A stretch of 64,000 nt of DNA from Pseudomonas sp. GL-B-19 (GCF_019956415.1 NZ_JAHBDK010000086.1:124001-188000); one strand, 5' to 3'. Shown: positions 43,292 to 51,648, numbered from the stretch's first letter. Notes: generated by a model not told the origin, from the sequence alone. Program-made: numbers and translations.

Positions 43292-43609
43292 ATGGCACAT
43301 GCTCAGGGTCAGCAACATCCAATCAGTTTGTACCTTAAAATCTGGGGGCTGTTATTCGTCCTCAGCACGCTGTCGTACCTTGTCGACTATTTCCACTTCC
43401 ATGGTTACCTTCGGTGGTCCCTGATTATTACTTTCATGTTGTTGAAGGCAGGTTTAATTGTCTCCATCTTCATGCATATGGCCTGGGAGCGGTTGGCCAT
43501 GGTCTACGCCATATTGGTGCCACCTTTGTGTTTGCTGGTACTCGTGGGACTGATGGCCACCGAGGCGGACTATGTTTTCCTCAGCCGAGTCATTTTCTTC
43601 GGCCAATAA
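43292..43609 (+). CDS. Cytochrome c oxidase subunit IV (CyoD/CtaF-like)
   Basis: A 105-residue protein with three membrane helices (SLYLKIWGLLFVLSTLSYLVDY, YLRWSLIITFMLLKAGLIVSIFMHM, MVYAILVPPLCLLVLVGLMA), the layout of the small prokaryotic subunit IV that helps assemble the CuB site. ATG at 43292 follows GAGGAGC. Last gene of the operon. No haem A synthase, Cox11 or Sco gene accompanies the operon, so these must be supplied from elsewhere. Confidence 0.88.
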   Translation: MAHAQGQQHPISLYLKIWGLLFVLSTLSYLVDYFHFHGYLRWSLIITFMLLKAGLIVSIFMHMAWERLAMVYAILVPPLCLLVLVGLMATEADYVFLSRVIFFGQ

Positions 43610-43641
43610 ACAGCTTCCGGATGGCCTTGAGTCTCCAGGGG

Positions 43642-44202
43642 CTAACCCGATATTACTCGCTTGAACTGATGCCATTTGTGCTGCCAGGCTACTGTCCAGT
43701 GAGGGGCTGCCGTTCCCGTGCCGGCGATCTTCAGCGTTGGATGATGTTCGATTACCCGGTCCAATACCGATTCTTGATTCGGATCAACATCCACGAAGAA
43801 GATATGTTTTCCTTCCTCTACCACCTGTTTAAAACTGCGGAAGTGAGTGTTCGGCACCTGGAACCCAAAAAAACCGCCTTCCCAGATGCAGAAGCCCAAA
43901 ATAACAATGGCAAGGAAGATAAAAGGCATCCAGCCTGCGGCGGATTCGGTCCAGCCCAGCCAATAGGCGACACCCAAGACCAGCGCTGCGAGTGGCACAC
44001 CGACCACCGCACCAATCTCACCAGAGTGAACAGCATCTTGTTCCATTAACGAGTTCACCTCGTGGAGGTGATGTTGTTCAACATCAGCAATTTTTTCACT
44101 AAGCACATGAATCTGTTCGGAATTGATGCCACTGGCCTCCAATTCATTTTCAACGGCTTCGAGATCGTCAAGATTGTCACTGATGTAATAGTGTCGATTC
44201 AT
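43642..44202 (-). CDS. Conserved inner-membrane protein, 186 residues
   Basis: A soluble N-terminal part (MNRHYYISDNLDDLEAVENELEASGINSEQIHVLSE, about 1-60) with a ferredoxin-fold look, two membrane helices (about 65-85 and 92-110), then a soluble C-terminal part with FRSFKQVVEEGKHIFFVDVD, which echoes the first. It resembles proteins often labelled 'NAD/FAD-utilizing enzyme' in Pseudomonas, a label not supported by any nucleotide motif here. It is convergent with the oxidase operon. Function unknown; perhaps a membrane stress protein. Confidence 0.75.
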   Translation of the reverse strand: MNRHYYISDNLDDLEAVENELEASGINSEQIHVLSEKIADVEQHHLHEVNSLMEQDAVHSGEIGAVVGVPLAALVLGVAYWLGWTESAAGWMPFIFLAIVILGFCIWEGGFFGFQVPNTHFRSFKQVVEEGKHIFFVDVDPNQESVLDRVIEHHPTLKIAGTGTAAPHWTVAWQHKWHQFKRVISG

Positions 44203-44500
44203 GCCACACCTCCCATTTCGCGTTTGCCGTAGACCTCCTCTGTCCTGCAGCCTTTAACTGAGATTTGCAGTCACTTCATGCAACCCGAAAGAAGTATAGC
44301 AGCCGCTAGCATGCGCAAAAGGAAGCGCCAAGATCCAAAGGTTGCATCAGGGGCTCAGGGGCTCCGACGAATTCTGTATCAGGTGCCATGGGAGGGAAAC
44401 GCTGGAAGAGAGGGGAACCCCATGCTGTTGCGTCGCAGCGTAGGTTGCATCGGAGTAGTGTCACAACCTGACTACAGATTGTGGACCTCAATAATGATTG
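44203..44500. other. Intergenic region between the membrane protein and the Tn7-like end
   Basis: About 300 nt with no convincing gene; an 80-codon plus-strand ORF has no recognisable features. It contains the promoter of the minus-strand membrane protein near 44205-44280. Two imperfect direct repeats of GGTTGCATC (near 44338 and 44452) are the only pattern seen. Confidence 0.4.
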
Positions 44501-44531
44501 CGGTTGCTTCCCCGACGTAGGGAAGCAACCG
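44501..44531. repeat. Perfect 12-bp inverted repeat beside the Tn7-like end
   Basis: CGGTTGCTTCCC at 44501-44512 and its exact reverse complement at 44520-44531, with a 7-nt loop CGACGTA. It directly abuts the first 20-bp repeat at 44531. There is no clear T-run on either side, so it is not a standard terminator; it could be an internal part of the mobile-element end. Confidence 0.65.
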
Positions 44532-44596
44532 TGACAATCTTTATTTCGTTGTGACAAGGCTTATTCGCTTGGGACAACCTTTGTTTATTGCAGACA
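44531..44596 (+). mobile_element. Putative Tn7-like right end (four 20-bp TnsB-type repeats)
   Basis: Four units begin at 44531, 44551, 44571 and 44591, each with G/A-GACAA followed by a T-rich stretch (CTTTATT, GCTTATT, CTTTGTT, TATTTC). Read from glmS the repeats are TGTC-type boxes with AATAA, and the outermost unit ends in ACA at 44596 (TGT on the other strand), exactly 25 nt beyond the glmS stop. Tn7-family elements insert at this distance with the right end toward glmS and carry several spaced TnsB sites there. No tns genes are in the window and no matching left end was found, so this is likely a remnant or the edge of a decayed element. Confidence 0.6.
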
Positions 44597-44656
44597 ATAT
44601 TTCGATCACCTGTGGATAACTTATTCCACCGTCACCGACTTCGCCAGGTTACGCGG
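44597..44656 (-). other. attTn7 region (glmS 3' end)
   Basis: The last ~36 bp of glmS (encoding NLAKSVTVE and its preceding residues) plus 24 nt after the stop form the classic TnsD target and insertion zone. The bases adjoining the putative transposon end are ATATT (44597-44601), which would be the 5-bp target duplication; I did not find a second copy in a suitable place. Confidence 0.6.
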
Positions 44657-46468
44657 CTGGTCAACGTCCGTGCCTTTCAATACAGCAACGTAGTACGACA
44701 GCAACTGCAGCGGGATGGTGTAGAGGATCGGCGACAGGATGTCGTGGATATGCGGCATGTGCACAACGTGCGTGCCTTCACCATTGGTCATGCCTGCCTG
44801 CTCGTCTGCGAAGACGATCAATTGGCCGCCACGGGCGCGGACTTCCTGGAGGTTGGATTTCAGCTTCTCCAGCAACTCGTTGTTCGGTGCCACGGTCACC
44901 ACGGGCATGTCGTTATCCACAAGCGCCAACGGGCCGTGTTTCAGCTCGCCAGCCGGGTAGGCTTCAGCGTGGATGTAGGAGATTTCCTTGAGTTTCAGGG
45001 CCCCTTCCATTGCTACCGGGAATTGCGCACCACGGCCGAGGAACAGCGTGTGGTTCTTCTCGGCGAACAGTTCGGCGATTTTCTCGACGGTGCTGTCCAT
45101 GGCCAAGGCTTCGCCCAAGCGAGTTGGCAGACGACGCAGTTCTTCAACCAGAGTCGCTTCGACGCCTTTGGCTAATGTGCCTCGAACTTGACCCAGGGAC
45201 AGGGTCAGTAGCAGCAGGCCCACCAGTTGAGTGGTGAAGGCTTTGGTCGACGCCACGCCAATTTCGCGACCGGCCTGGGTCAGCAGGGTCAGATCGGACT
45301 CACGCACCAGCGAACTGATGCCGACGTTGCAGATCGCCAGGCTGGCGAGGTAGCCCCCTTCTTCTCTTGAAAGCTCCTTGGCGTTGCGCAGTGCGGCCAA
45401 GGTGTCGGCGGTTTCACCGGACTGGGAGATGGTCACGAACAGGGTGTCTGGCTGCACCACGACTTTGCGGTAGCGGAATTCGCTGGCGACTTCGACCTGG
45501 CACGGGATGCCGGCCAGCTCTTCGAGCCAGTAACGGGCAACCATACCGGCGTGATAGCTGGTACCGCAGGCAACGATCTGCACGTTGCGCACTTTGGCGA
45601 ACAGCTCGGCAGCCTGTGGACCGAACGCTTGTACCAGCACGCCGTTCGGGCTCAGGCGACCTTCAAGGGTGCGCTGAACAACAGACGGTTGCTCGTGGAT
45701 TTCTTTCAGCATGAAGTGGCGGAACTCGCCCTTGTCCGCCGCTTCGGCACCGTCGCGATACTGCACGGTTTCGCGCTCGACGGCGTTACCATCAACGTCC
45801 CAGATATGCACGCTGTCACGGCGAATTTCAGCGATATCGCCTTCTTCCAGATACATAAAACGGTCAGTGACCTGGCGCAGGGCCAGTTGGTCGGAAGCGA
45901 GGAAGTTTTCACCCAGGCCCAGACCAATCACCAGCGGGCTGCCGCTGCGAGCCGCGACCAGGCGATCCGGTTGCTGTGCACTGATCACCGCCAGGCCATA
46001 AGCGCCGTGCAGTTCTTTAACAGTCGCTTTGAGGGCCGCGGTCAGGTCGGGCAAATCCTTGAGTTTGTGGTTCAGCAAGTGAGCGATGACTTCGGTGTCG
46101 GTGTCCGAGGTGAACACATAACCCAAGGCTTTCAGCTGCTCACGCAAGGCTTCGTGGTTTTCAATGATGCCGTTGTGCACCACGGCCAGGTCGCCGGAGA
46201 AATGCGGGTGGGCGTTGCGCTCACACGGTGCGCCGTGTGTCGCCCAGCGGGTATGGGCGATGCCGAGACGACCGACCAGTGGTTCGGCTTCAAGTGCCAG
46301 TTCCAGCTCGCTGACCTTGCCCGGACGACGCATACGTTCGAGCTTTTCATCGTTGGTGAAAACCGCCACACCGGCGCTGTCATAGCCACGGTATTCCAGG
46401 CGTTTGAGGCCTTCGAGCAGGATGGCGGTGATGTTACGTTCTGCAACTGCGCCGACAATTCCACACAT
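44621..46468 (-). CDS. glmS: Glutamine-fructose-6-phosphate aminotransferase
   Basis: Makes glucosamine-6-phosphate from fructose-6-phosphate and glutamine, the first step of UDP-GlcNAc synthesis for peptidoglycan and LPS. The start MCGIVGAV exposes the N-terminal catalytic Cys of the glutaminase domain; two SIS sugar-isomerase domains follow (VACGTSYHAGMVARYWLEELAGIP near 300; FLGRGAQFPVAMEGALKLKEISYIHAEAY near 480) and the conserved ending AKSVTVE. 615 residues, full length. The glmR regulator gene ends 1 nt upstream, so they form one transcript. Its 3' end is the attTn7 target. Confidence 0.97.
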   Translation of the reverse strand: MCGIVGAVAERNITAILLEGLKRLEYRGYDSAGVAVFTNDEKLERMRRPGKVSELELALEAEPLVGRLGIAHTRWATHGAPCERNAHPHFSGDLAVVHNGIIENHEALREQLKALGYVFTSDTDTEVIAHLLNHKLKDLPDLTAALKATVKELHGAYGLAVISAQQPDRLVAARSGSPLVIGLGLGENFLASDQLALRQVTDRFMYLEEGDIAEIRRDSVHIWDVDGNAVERETVQYRDGAEAADKGEFRHFMLKEIHEQPSVVQRTLEGRLSPNGVLVQAFGPQAAELFAKVRNVQIVACGTSYHAGMVARYWLEELAGIPCQVEVASEFRYRKVVVQPDTLFVTISQSGETADTLAALRNAKELSREEGGYLASLAICNVGISSLVRESDLTLLTQAGREIGVASTKAFTTQLVGLLLLTLSLGQVRGTLAKGVEATLVEELRRLPTRLGEALAMDSTVEKIAELFAEKNHTLFLGRGAQFPVAMEGALKLKEISYIHAEAYPAGELKHGPLALVDNDMPVVTVAPNNELLEKLKSNLQEVRARGGQLIVFADEQAGMTNGEGTHVVHMPHIHDILSPILYTIPLQLLSYYVAVLKGTDVDQPRNLAKSVTVE

Positions 46469-46469
46469 A

Positions 46470-47246
46470 CTATTTCTCCTGACTGACAGCCGCGCAAATC
46501 AAATTGATTCCGCGGGCCTGAATCTGATCGCGTGCCGCAAGCGAAAGGCGATCATCGGTAATAAGGGTATGGACACTGCTCCATGGCAGCTCCAGGTTGG
46601 GGATTTTTCGGCCGATCTTGTCGGCCTCCACCATCACGACTACTTCGCGGGCGACTTCTGCCATGACCCGGCTCAGCCCCAGCAATTCGTTGAAAGTGGT
46701 AGTACCGCGGACCAGATCGATGCCATCGGCACCGATAAAAAGTTGGTCAAAGTCGTAAGAGCGTAGAACCTGCTCGGCGACCTGCCCCTGAAAGGACTCG
46801 GAATGCGGGTCCCAGGTACCGCCGGTCATCAACAGCACCGGCTCGTGTTCCAGCTCACTCAACGCATTGGCAACGTGCAGCGAGTTGGTCATCACCACCA
46901 GCCCTGGCTGCTGACCGAGTTCCGGAATCATCGCGGCCGTGGTGCTGCCGCTGTCGATGATGATCCGCGCATGCTCACGAATACGTGCGACGGCGGCGCG
47001 GGCAATGGCTTGTTTGTACTTGGAGACGGGTTGGCCGATGTCAGCGACCAGTTCCTGAGGCATGGTGATCGCTCCGCCGTAACGGCGCAGCAGCAGGCCG
47101 TTACTCTCGAGAGCCGCCAGATCTTTTCGAATCGTAACTTCCGAAGTTTCGAAACGCTTTGCCAGCTCATCCACACTGACTTCGCCCTGCTCATTGAGCA
47201 AGGTGAGGATATTGTGCCGGCGTTGGGGTGTATTGCGCTTCGACAT
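46470..47246 (-). CDS. glmR: DeoR-family transcriptional regulator of glmS
   Basis: A 258-residue DeoR/GlpR-type repressor: N-terminal winged HTH (QRRHNILTLLNEQGEVSVDELAKRFETSEVTIRKDL, about 6-42) and a C-terminal sugar-phosphate sensor domain (IIIDSGSTTAAMIPEL, GADGID, MVEADKIGRK). ATG at 47246 (MSKRNTPQRRHN) is chosen over an upstream frame opening. Placed directly before glmS (1-nt gap). In P. aeruginosa this protein links amino-sugar supply with envelope stress and antibiotic response; the same role is inferred. Confidence 0.93.
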   Translation of the reverse strand: MSKRNTPQRRHNILTLLNEQGEVSVDELAKRFETSEVTIRKDLAALESNGLLLRRYGGAITMPQELVADIGQPVSKYKQAIARAAVARIREHARIIIDSGSTTAAMIPELGQQPGLVVMTNSLHVANALSELEHEPVLLMTGGTWDPHSESFQGQVAEQVLRSYDFDQLFIGADGIDLVRGTTTFNELLGLSRVMAEVAREVVVMVEADKIGRKIPNLELPWSSVHTLITDDRLSLAARDQIQARGINLICAAVSQEK

Positions 47247-47344
47247 GGGTTGGTAAGTTTCGATTCGAAAGATAACGGAAGCAATCAAAACCTATCGCCG
47301 AAATTTCGTCAAGCGTGATGCGATAAAAAGGCCTGTGCATAACT

Positions 47345-47401
47345 AAAAAAATCGTAGCTTACGGCGGGTCGTTCAGTACCTGCCGCAAACTGCGATTTTT
47401 T
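47345..47401 (-). terminator. Terminator downstream of glmU
   Basis: An A-run, then AAATCGTAG...CTGCGATTT arms containing an inner GGCGGGT...ACCTGCC pairing, then a T-run. It lies 24 nt after the glmU stop on the minus strand and before the glmR start. Confidence 0.7.
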
Positions 47402-47424
47402 GATTTTGAAGCGCTGTGGATAAC

Positions 47425-48792
47425 TCAGCTCTTCTTGACCTTTTCCGGCCGCTTCCAGCCGTCGATATTCTTCTGCCGCGCCCGGCCTATCGCCAACTGT
47501 GAGTTATCCACATTCTGGGTAATGGTCGAACCGGCCGCCGTGGTTGCACCGGCAGAGATATCCACAGGCGCCACCAACGAGTTGTTGGAACCGATGAACA
47601 CATCTTCACCCAACACGGTTTTCCACTTGTTAACGCCGTCGTAGTTGCAGGTGATGGTGCCCGCGCCAATGTTGGTGCGCGCACCGATCTCGGCGTCCCC
47701 AAGGTATGACAGATGACCGGCCTTCGCGCCTTCGCCCAAGTGAGCGTTCTTCAATTCAACAAAGTTACCCACATGTGCGCGAGCCTCAAGTACGGTGCCC
47801 GGACGCAGACGCGCGAACGGACCGGCATCGCTGCCCTCGCCCAGAATTGCACCTTCGATATGGCTGTTGGCCTTGATCACTACGCCTTTGCGCAGGGTGC
47901 TGTCCTTGATCACACAGTTCGGGCCGATCACCACGTCGTCTTCGATGACTACTTTGCCTTCGAGGATCACGTTGATATCAATCAGCACGTCGCGGCCGAC
48001 AGTGACTTCACCACGCACATCGAAACGAGCCGGGTCACGCAGGGTCACGCCTTGAGCCATCAACCGGCGGCCGGCGCGCAATTGATAGTGACGCTCAAGT
48101 TCGGAAAGTTGCTTGCGGTCGTTGGCGCCCTGCACTTCCATGGCGTCATGAGGTTGCTCGGTGGCCACCACCAGCCCATCACTGACCGCCATGGCGATCA
48201 CGTCGGTCAGGTAGTACTCGCCCTGGGCATTGTTGTTGGAGAGACGGCTCATCCAGCCACCCAGTTGTGCGAAAGGCAGGGCGAGAATGCCGGTGTTGCC
48301 TTCAGTTATCGCACGCTCGCCTTCGTTGGCGTCTTTTTGCTCAACGATGGCCGTGACCTTGCCAGCGGCATCGCGAACGATGCGGCCGTAACCGGTCGGG
48401 TCGTCCAGTTCAACGGTCAGCAAGCCCAGTTGCTGCGGTGCCACTTTCTTGAGCAGGCGTTGCAGGGTTTCGACTTCAATAAGCGGCACGTCACCGTAGA
48501 GAATCAGTACGGTATCGGCCTCAATGAACGGCACGGCCTGAGCCACCGCATGACCGGTACCCAGTTGTTTGTCCTGCAGGACGAAATTCAGATCATCCGC
48601 CGCCAGACGCTCACGTACTGCTTCGGCGCCATGGCCAATCACCACATGGATGCGCTGTGGATCAAGTTGTCGGGCGCTGTGGATAACATGGCCAAGCATC
48701 GAGTTGCCGGCGATCGGGTGCAGAACTTTTGGCAACGCCGAGCGCATGCGGGTGCCTTGGCCAGCAGCGAGGATAACGATTTCAAGAGACAT
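47425..48792 (-). CDS. glmU: Bifunctional UDP-GlcNAc pyrophosphorylase / GlcN-1-P acetyltransferase
   Basis: Carries out the last two steps to UDP-N-acetylglucosamine. 455 residues. The N-terminal uridylyltransferase domain begins with LAAGQGTRMRSALPKVLHPIAG (residues 7-28); the C-terminal half is a left-handed beta-helix with hexapeptide repeats (VVIEDDVVIGPNCVIKDSTLRKGVVIKANSHIEGAILG compressed in 280-320) and the acetyltransferase region RPGTVLEARAHVGNFVELKNA. Lies between atpC and glmR, with terminators on both sides, so it has its own promoter in the 117-nt gap shared with the atp terminator. Confidence 0.97.
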   Translation of the reverse strand: MSLEIVILAAGQGTRMRSALPKVLHPIAGNSMLGHVIHSARQLDPQRIHVVIGHGAEAVRERLAADDLNFVLQDKQLGTGHAVAQAVPFIEADTVLILYGDVPLIEVETLQRLLKKVAPQQLGLLTVELDDPTGYGRIVRDAAGKVTAIVEQKDANEGERAITEGNTGILALPFAQLGGWMSRLSNNNAQGEYYLTDVIAMAVSDGLVVATEQPHDAMEVQGANDRKQLSELERHYQLRAGRRLMAQGVTLRDPARFDVRGEVTVGRDVLIDINVILEGKVVIEDDVVIGPNCVIKDSTLRKGVVIKANSHIEGAILGEGSDAGPFARLRPGTVLEARAHVGNFVELKNAHLGEGAKAGHLSYLGDAEIGARTNIGAGTITCNYDGVNKWKTVLGEDVFIGSNNSLVAPVDISAGATTAAGSTITQNVDNSQLAIGRARQKNIDGWKRPEKVKKS

Positions 48793-48852
48793 GACTGGCT
48801 ACCAATCCTGGGTGGTCAGCGGCTGCGACCAGGTTATGAAAGTTGGAAAAGA

Positions 48853-48880
48853 AAAAAGGGTAGCCGAGGCTACCCTTTTT
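48853..48880 (-). terminator. Terminator of the atp operon
   Basis: A perfect 13-bp stem AAAAAGGGTAGCC-GA-GGCTACCCTTTTT, ending in a T-run on the minus strand. It lies 30 nt after the atpC stop. Its symmetry also allows function on the plus strand, though nothing plus-strand approaches it. Confidence 0.93.
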
Positions 48881-48909
48881 AATCAATCGCACAACAAGTC
48901 GATGACGGA

Positions 48910-49335
48910 TTAACCGCCGAACTTTTTGCGGATCTGCTGGACGGTGCGCAGCTGAGCTGACGCCTCGGCCAGACGTGCGGCAGCAGAACCGTAATCGAAT
49001 TCTGCGCCGCGTTCATGCAAGGCCTTCTCGGCAGCCTTAACGGCTTCCTGAGCGGAGGCTTCATCCAGGTCGGCAGCACGTTGCACGGTGTCGGCAAGAA
49101 CCTTGACCATGTTCGGCTGAACTTCGAGGAAACCACCGGAGATGTAATACACCTCCTCTTCCCCGCCCTGCTTGACCAGGCGGATCGGGCCCGGCTTTAG
49201 ATTAGTGATCAACGGCGCGTGACCCAGTGCGATACCAAGATCACCCAGTGCACCGTGCGCAATCACCATCTCGACCAGACCGGAAAAGATTTCTCCTTCC
49301 GCGCTGACGATATCGCAATGGACTGTCATAGCCAT
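48910..49335 (-). CDS. atpC: ATP synthase epsilon subunit
   Basis: Part of the F1 central stalk and regulator of ATP hydrolysis. 141 residues: N-terminal beta-sandwich (VHCDIVSAEGEIFSGLVEMV, GDLGIALGHAPLITNLKPG) and a two-helix C-terminus (ASAQEAVKAAEKALHERG ... ASAQLRTVQQIRKKFGG). Last gene of the nine-gene atp operon, 45 nt after atpD, with a small hairpin in the gap and a strong terminator after it. Confidence 0.96.
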   Translation of the reverse strand: MAMTVHCDIVSAEGEIFSGLVEMVIAHGALGDLGIALGHAPLITNLKPGPIRLVKQGGEEEVYYISGGFLEVQPNMVKVLADTVQRAADLDEASAQEAVKAAEKALHERGAEFDYGSAAARLAEASAQLRTVQQIRKKFGG

Positions 49336-49357
49336 CTGATTGCCTCAACCTAAATTA

Positions 49358-49375
49358 GCGCCCGTTTCCGGGCGC
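49358..49375 (-). other. Hairpin between atpD and atpC
   Basis: GCGCCC-GTTTCC-GGGCGC forms a 6-bp GC stem in the 45-nt gap. Without a T-run it is not a full terminator; a hairpin here could reduce readthrough or protect the upstream mRNA, adjusting epsilon against beta synthesis. Confidence 0.5.
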
Positions 49376-49380
49376 CGGGA

Positions 49381-50760
49381 TTACAGTTTCTTGGCTTTCT
49401 CGATCGCTTCTTCGATGCCGCCGACCATGTAGAACGCTTGTTCTGGCAGGTGGTCGTAGTCACCGTTGAGGATGCCTTTGAAGCCAGCAATGGTGTCTTT
49501 CAGGGAAACGTATTTACCCGAAGAACCGGTGAAGACTTCAGCCACGAAGAACGGCTGCGACAAGAAACGCTGGATCTTACGAGCACGGTTTACCAACTGC
49601 TTGTCTTCTTCCGACAGCTCGTCCATACCGAGGATCGCAATGATGTCCTTCAGTTCTTTGTAACGCTGCAGAACATACTGTACACCGCGAGCAGTGTCGT
49701 AGTGGTCCTGGCCGATTACGTTCGGGTCCAACTGGCGCGAAGTCGAGTCGAGTGGATCGATTGCCGGGTAGATACCCAGGGAAGCGATGTCACGGGACAG
49801 AACGACGGTGGCGTCCAAGTGGGCGAAAGTGGTCGCTGGCGACGGGTCGGTCAAGTCATCCGCAGGTACGTATACCGCTTGGATCGAGGTGATCGAACCA
49901 TTCTTGGTCGAAGTGATACGCTCTTGCAGAGTACCCATCTCTTCGGCCAGGGTCGGCTGGTAACCTACTGCGGAAGGCATACGGCCCAGCAGTGCGGATA
50001 CTTCTGTACCGGCCAGGGTGTAACGATAGATGTTGTCGACGAACAGCAGAACGTCGTTACCTTCGTCACGGAACTTCTCGGCCATGGTCAGGCCGGTCAG
50101 TGCTACGCGCAGACGGTTACCCGGCGGCTCGTTCATCTGACCGTAAACCAGTGCCACTTTGTCCAGAACGTTGGAATCCTTCATCTCGTGGTAGAAGTCG
50201 TTACCCTCACGAGTACGCTCACCCACACCGGCGAACACGGAATAACCGCTGTGCTCGATGGCGATGTTACGGATCAGTTCCATCATGTTTACGGTTTTGC
50301 CTACACCGGCGCCACCGAACAGACCGACTTTACCACCCTTGGTGAACGGGCAAACCAGGTCAATAGCCTTGATGCCGGTTTCCAGCAGGTCGTTGCCGCC
50401 CGCTTGTTCAGCGAAGGTTGGCGCAGGACGGTGAATGCCCCAGCGCTCTTCGGTGTCGATCGGGCCAGCTTCGTCGATCGGGTTGCCCAGTACGTCCATG
50501 ATCCGGCCCAGCGTCGCTTTACCGACCGGTACGGAGATGGCGGAACCGGAGTCGATGACGTCCAGACCACGCTTCAAGCCCTCGGTAGAGCCCATCGCAA
50601 TGGTACGAACCACGCCGTCGCCCAGCTGTTGCTGAACTTCCAGAGTGGTTGCGGCCGCGCTTTGTACAGTCAGCGCGTTGTAGATGCTCGGTACGCTGTC
50701 GCGTGGGAATTCCACGTCGATAACGGCGCCGATGATTTGAACGATACGTCCGCTACTCAT
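49381..50760 (-). CDS. atpD: ATP synthase beta subunit
   Basis: Catalytic F1 subunit that makes ATP from ADP and Pi. 459 residues with Walker A GGAGVGKTVNMMELI (about 151-165), catalytic Glu in GVGERTREGNDFYHEM, Walker B LLFVDNIYRYTLAGTEVSALLGRMPSAVGYQ and the DELSEED-like DELSEEDKQLV segment near 375 that contacts gamma. Follows atpG by 27 nt in the canonical order. Confidence 0.98.
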   Translation of the reverse strand: MSSGRIVQIIGAVIDVEFPRDSVPSIYNALTVQSAAATTLEVQQQLGDGVVRTIAMGSTEGLKRGLDVIDSGSAISVPVGKATLGRIMDVLGNPIDEAGPIDTEERWGIHRPAPTFAEQAGGNDLLETGIKAIDLVCPFTKGGKVGLFGGAGVGKTVNMMELIRNIAIEHSGYSVFAGVGERTREGNDFYHEMKDSNVLDKVALVYGQMNEPPGNRLRVALTGLTMAEKFRDEGNDVLLFVDNIYRYTLAGTEVSALLGRMPSAVGYQPTLAEEMGTLQERITSTKNGSITSIQAVYVPADDLTDPSPATTFAHLDATVVLSRDIASLGIYPAIDPLDSTSRQLDPNVIGQDHYDTARGVQYVLQRYKELKDIIAILGMDELSEEDKQLVNRARKIQRFLSQPFFVAEVFTGSSGKYVSLKDTIAGFKGILNGDYDHLPEQAFYMVGGIEEAIEKAKKL

Positions 50761-50787
50761 AGCTGGATCCTCTGAATATTTGAACCG

Positions 50788-51648
50788 TTAAACCGCGGCA
50801 GCGCCGCCGACGATTTCCGAGATCTCTTGGGTGATCGCAGCCTGACGCGCCTTGTTGTAGATCAGCTGCAAATCACTGATCAAATCACCGGCGTTGTCGG
50901 TAGCGTTCTTCATCGCGATCATCCGCGCAGCTTGTTCAGCCGCGTTGTTCTCGACCACCGACTGGTAGACCTGCGACTCCACGTAACGAACCATCAAGCC
51001 GTCAAGCAGCTCTTTGGCGTCCGGTTCGTAGAGATAGTCCCAGTGGTGCTTGAGTCCTTGATCCGGGGTTGCCACCAGTGGAATCAACTGCTCCACGGTA
51101 GGCGATTGCGTCATGGTGTTGATGAACTTGTTGGACACCACGGACAGGCGGTCAATACGGCCGTCCAGGTAGGCATCCAGCATCACCTTGACGCTGCCGA
51201 TCAGATCATTGATCGACGGCTCTTCACCCAGGTGGCTAATAGCTGCTACGACGTTGCCGCCGAAGTTGCGGAAGAAAGCCGCACCCTTGCTACCCACTAC
51301 ACACAGATCAATCTCGACGCCGTTTTCGCGGTTTACCGCCATGTCCTTGACCAGGGCCTTGAACAGGTTGGTGTTCAAACCACCACACAAACCACGGTCA
51401 GAGCTCACCACAACGTAACCGACGCGCTTTACTTCACGCTCGATCATGAACGGGTGGCGATATTCCGGGTTGGCGTTGGCCAAATGACCAATAACCTGGC
51501 GGATGCGCTCCGCGTAAGGACGGCTAGCAGCCATGCGCATTTGTGCCCTGCGCATTTTACTGACCGCCACTTTTTCCATGGCGCTGGTAATCTTTTGCGT
51601 GCTTTTGATGCTCGCAATCTTACTGCGAATCTCTTTTGCGCCTGCCAT
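50788..51648 (-). CDS. atpG: ATP synthase gamma subunit
   Basis: Rotating central shaft of F1. 286 residues: long N-terminal helix (MAGAKEIRSKIASIKSTQKITSAMEKVAVSKMRRAQ), Rossmann-like middle (VVSSDRGLCGGLNTNLFK) and C-terminal helix (AARMIAMKNATDNAGDLISDLQLIYNKARQAAITQEISEIVGGAAA). Separated from atpA by 50 nt that contain a strong hairpin. Confidence 0.98.
   Translation of the reverse strand: MAGAKEIRSKIASIKSTQKITSAMEKVAVSKMRRAQMRMAASRPYAERIRQVIGHLANANPEYRHPFMIEREVKRVGYVVVSSDRGLCGGLNTNLFKALVKDMAVNRENGVEIDLCVVGSKGAAFFRNFGGNVVAAISHLGEEPSINDLIGSVKVMLDAYLDGRIDRLSVVSNKFINTMTQSPTVEQLIPLVATPDQGLKHHWDYLYEPDAKELLDGLMVRYVESQVYQSVVENNAAEQAARMIAMKNATDNAGDLISDLQLIYNKARQAAITQEISEIVGGAAAV

Noticed and set aside
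44278..44520. 80-codon plus-strand ORF between the membrane protein and glmS
   Set aside because: No ribosome site, no recognisable domain, and it runs through the 12-bp inverted repeat.
44203..44620. glmS ribozyme or GlmZ-type RNA gene
   Set aside because: The region lies after glmS, not before it, and has no conserved ribozyme core; glmS ribozymes belong to Gram-positive bacteria.
47713..48882. 389-codon plus-strand ORF opposite glmU
   Set aside because: Shadow of glmU that also runs through the atp terminator.
49438..50775. 445-codon plus-strand ORF opposite atpD
   Set aside because: Entirely antisense to atpD; no ribosome site, signal or domain. An artefact of biased third-codon composition.
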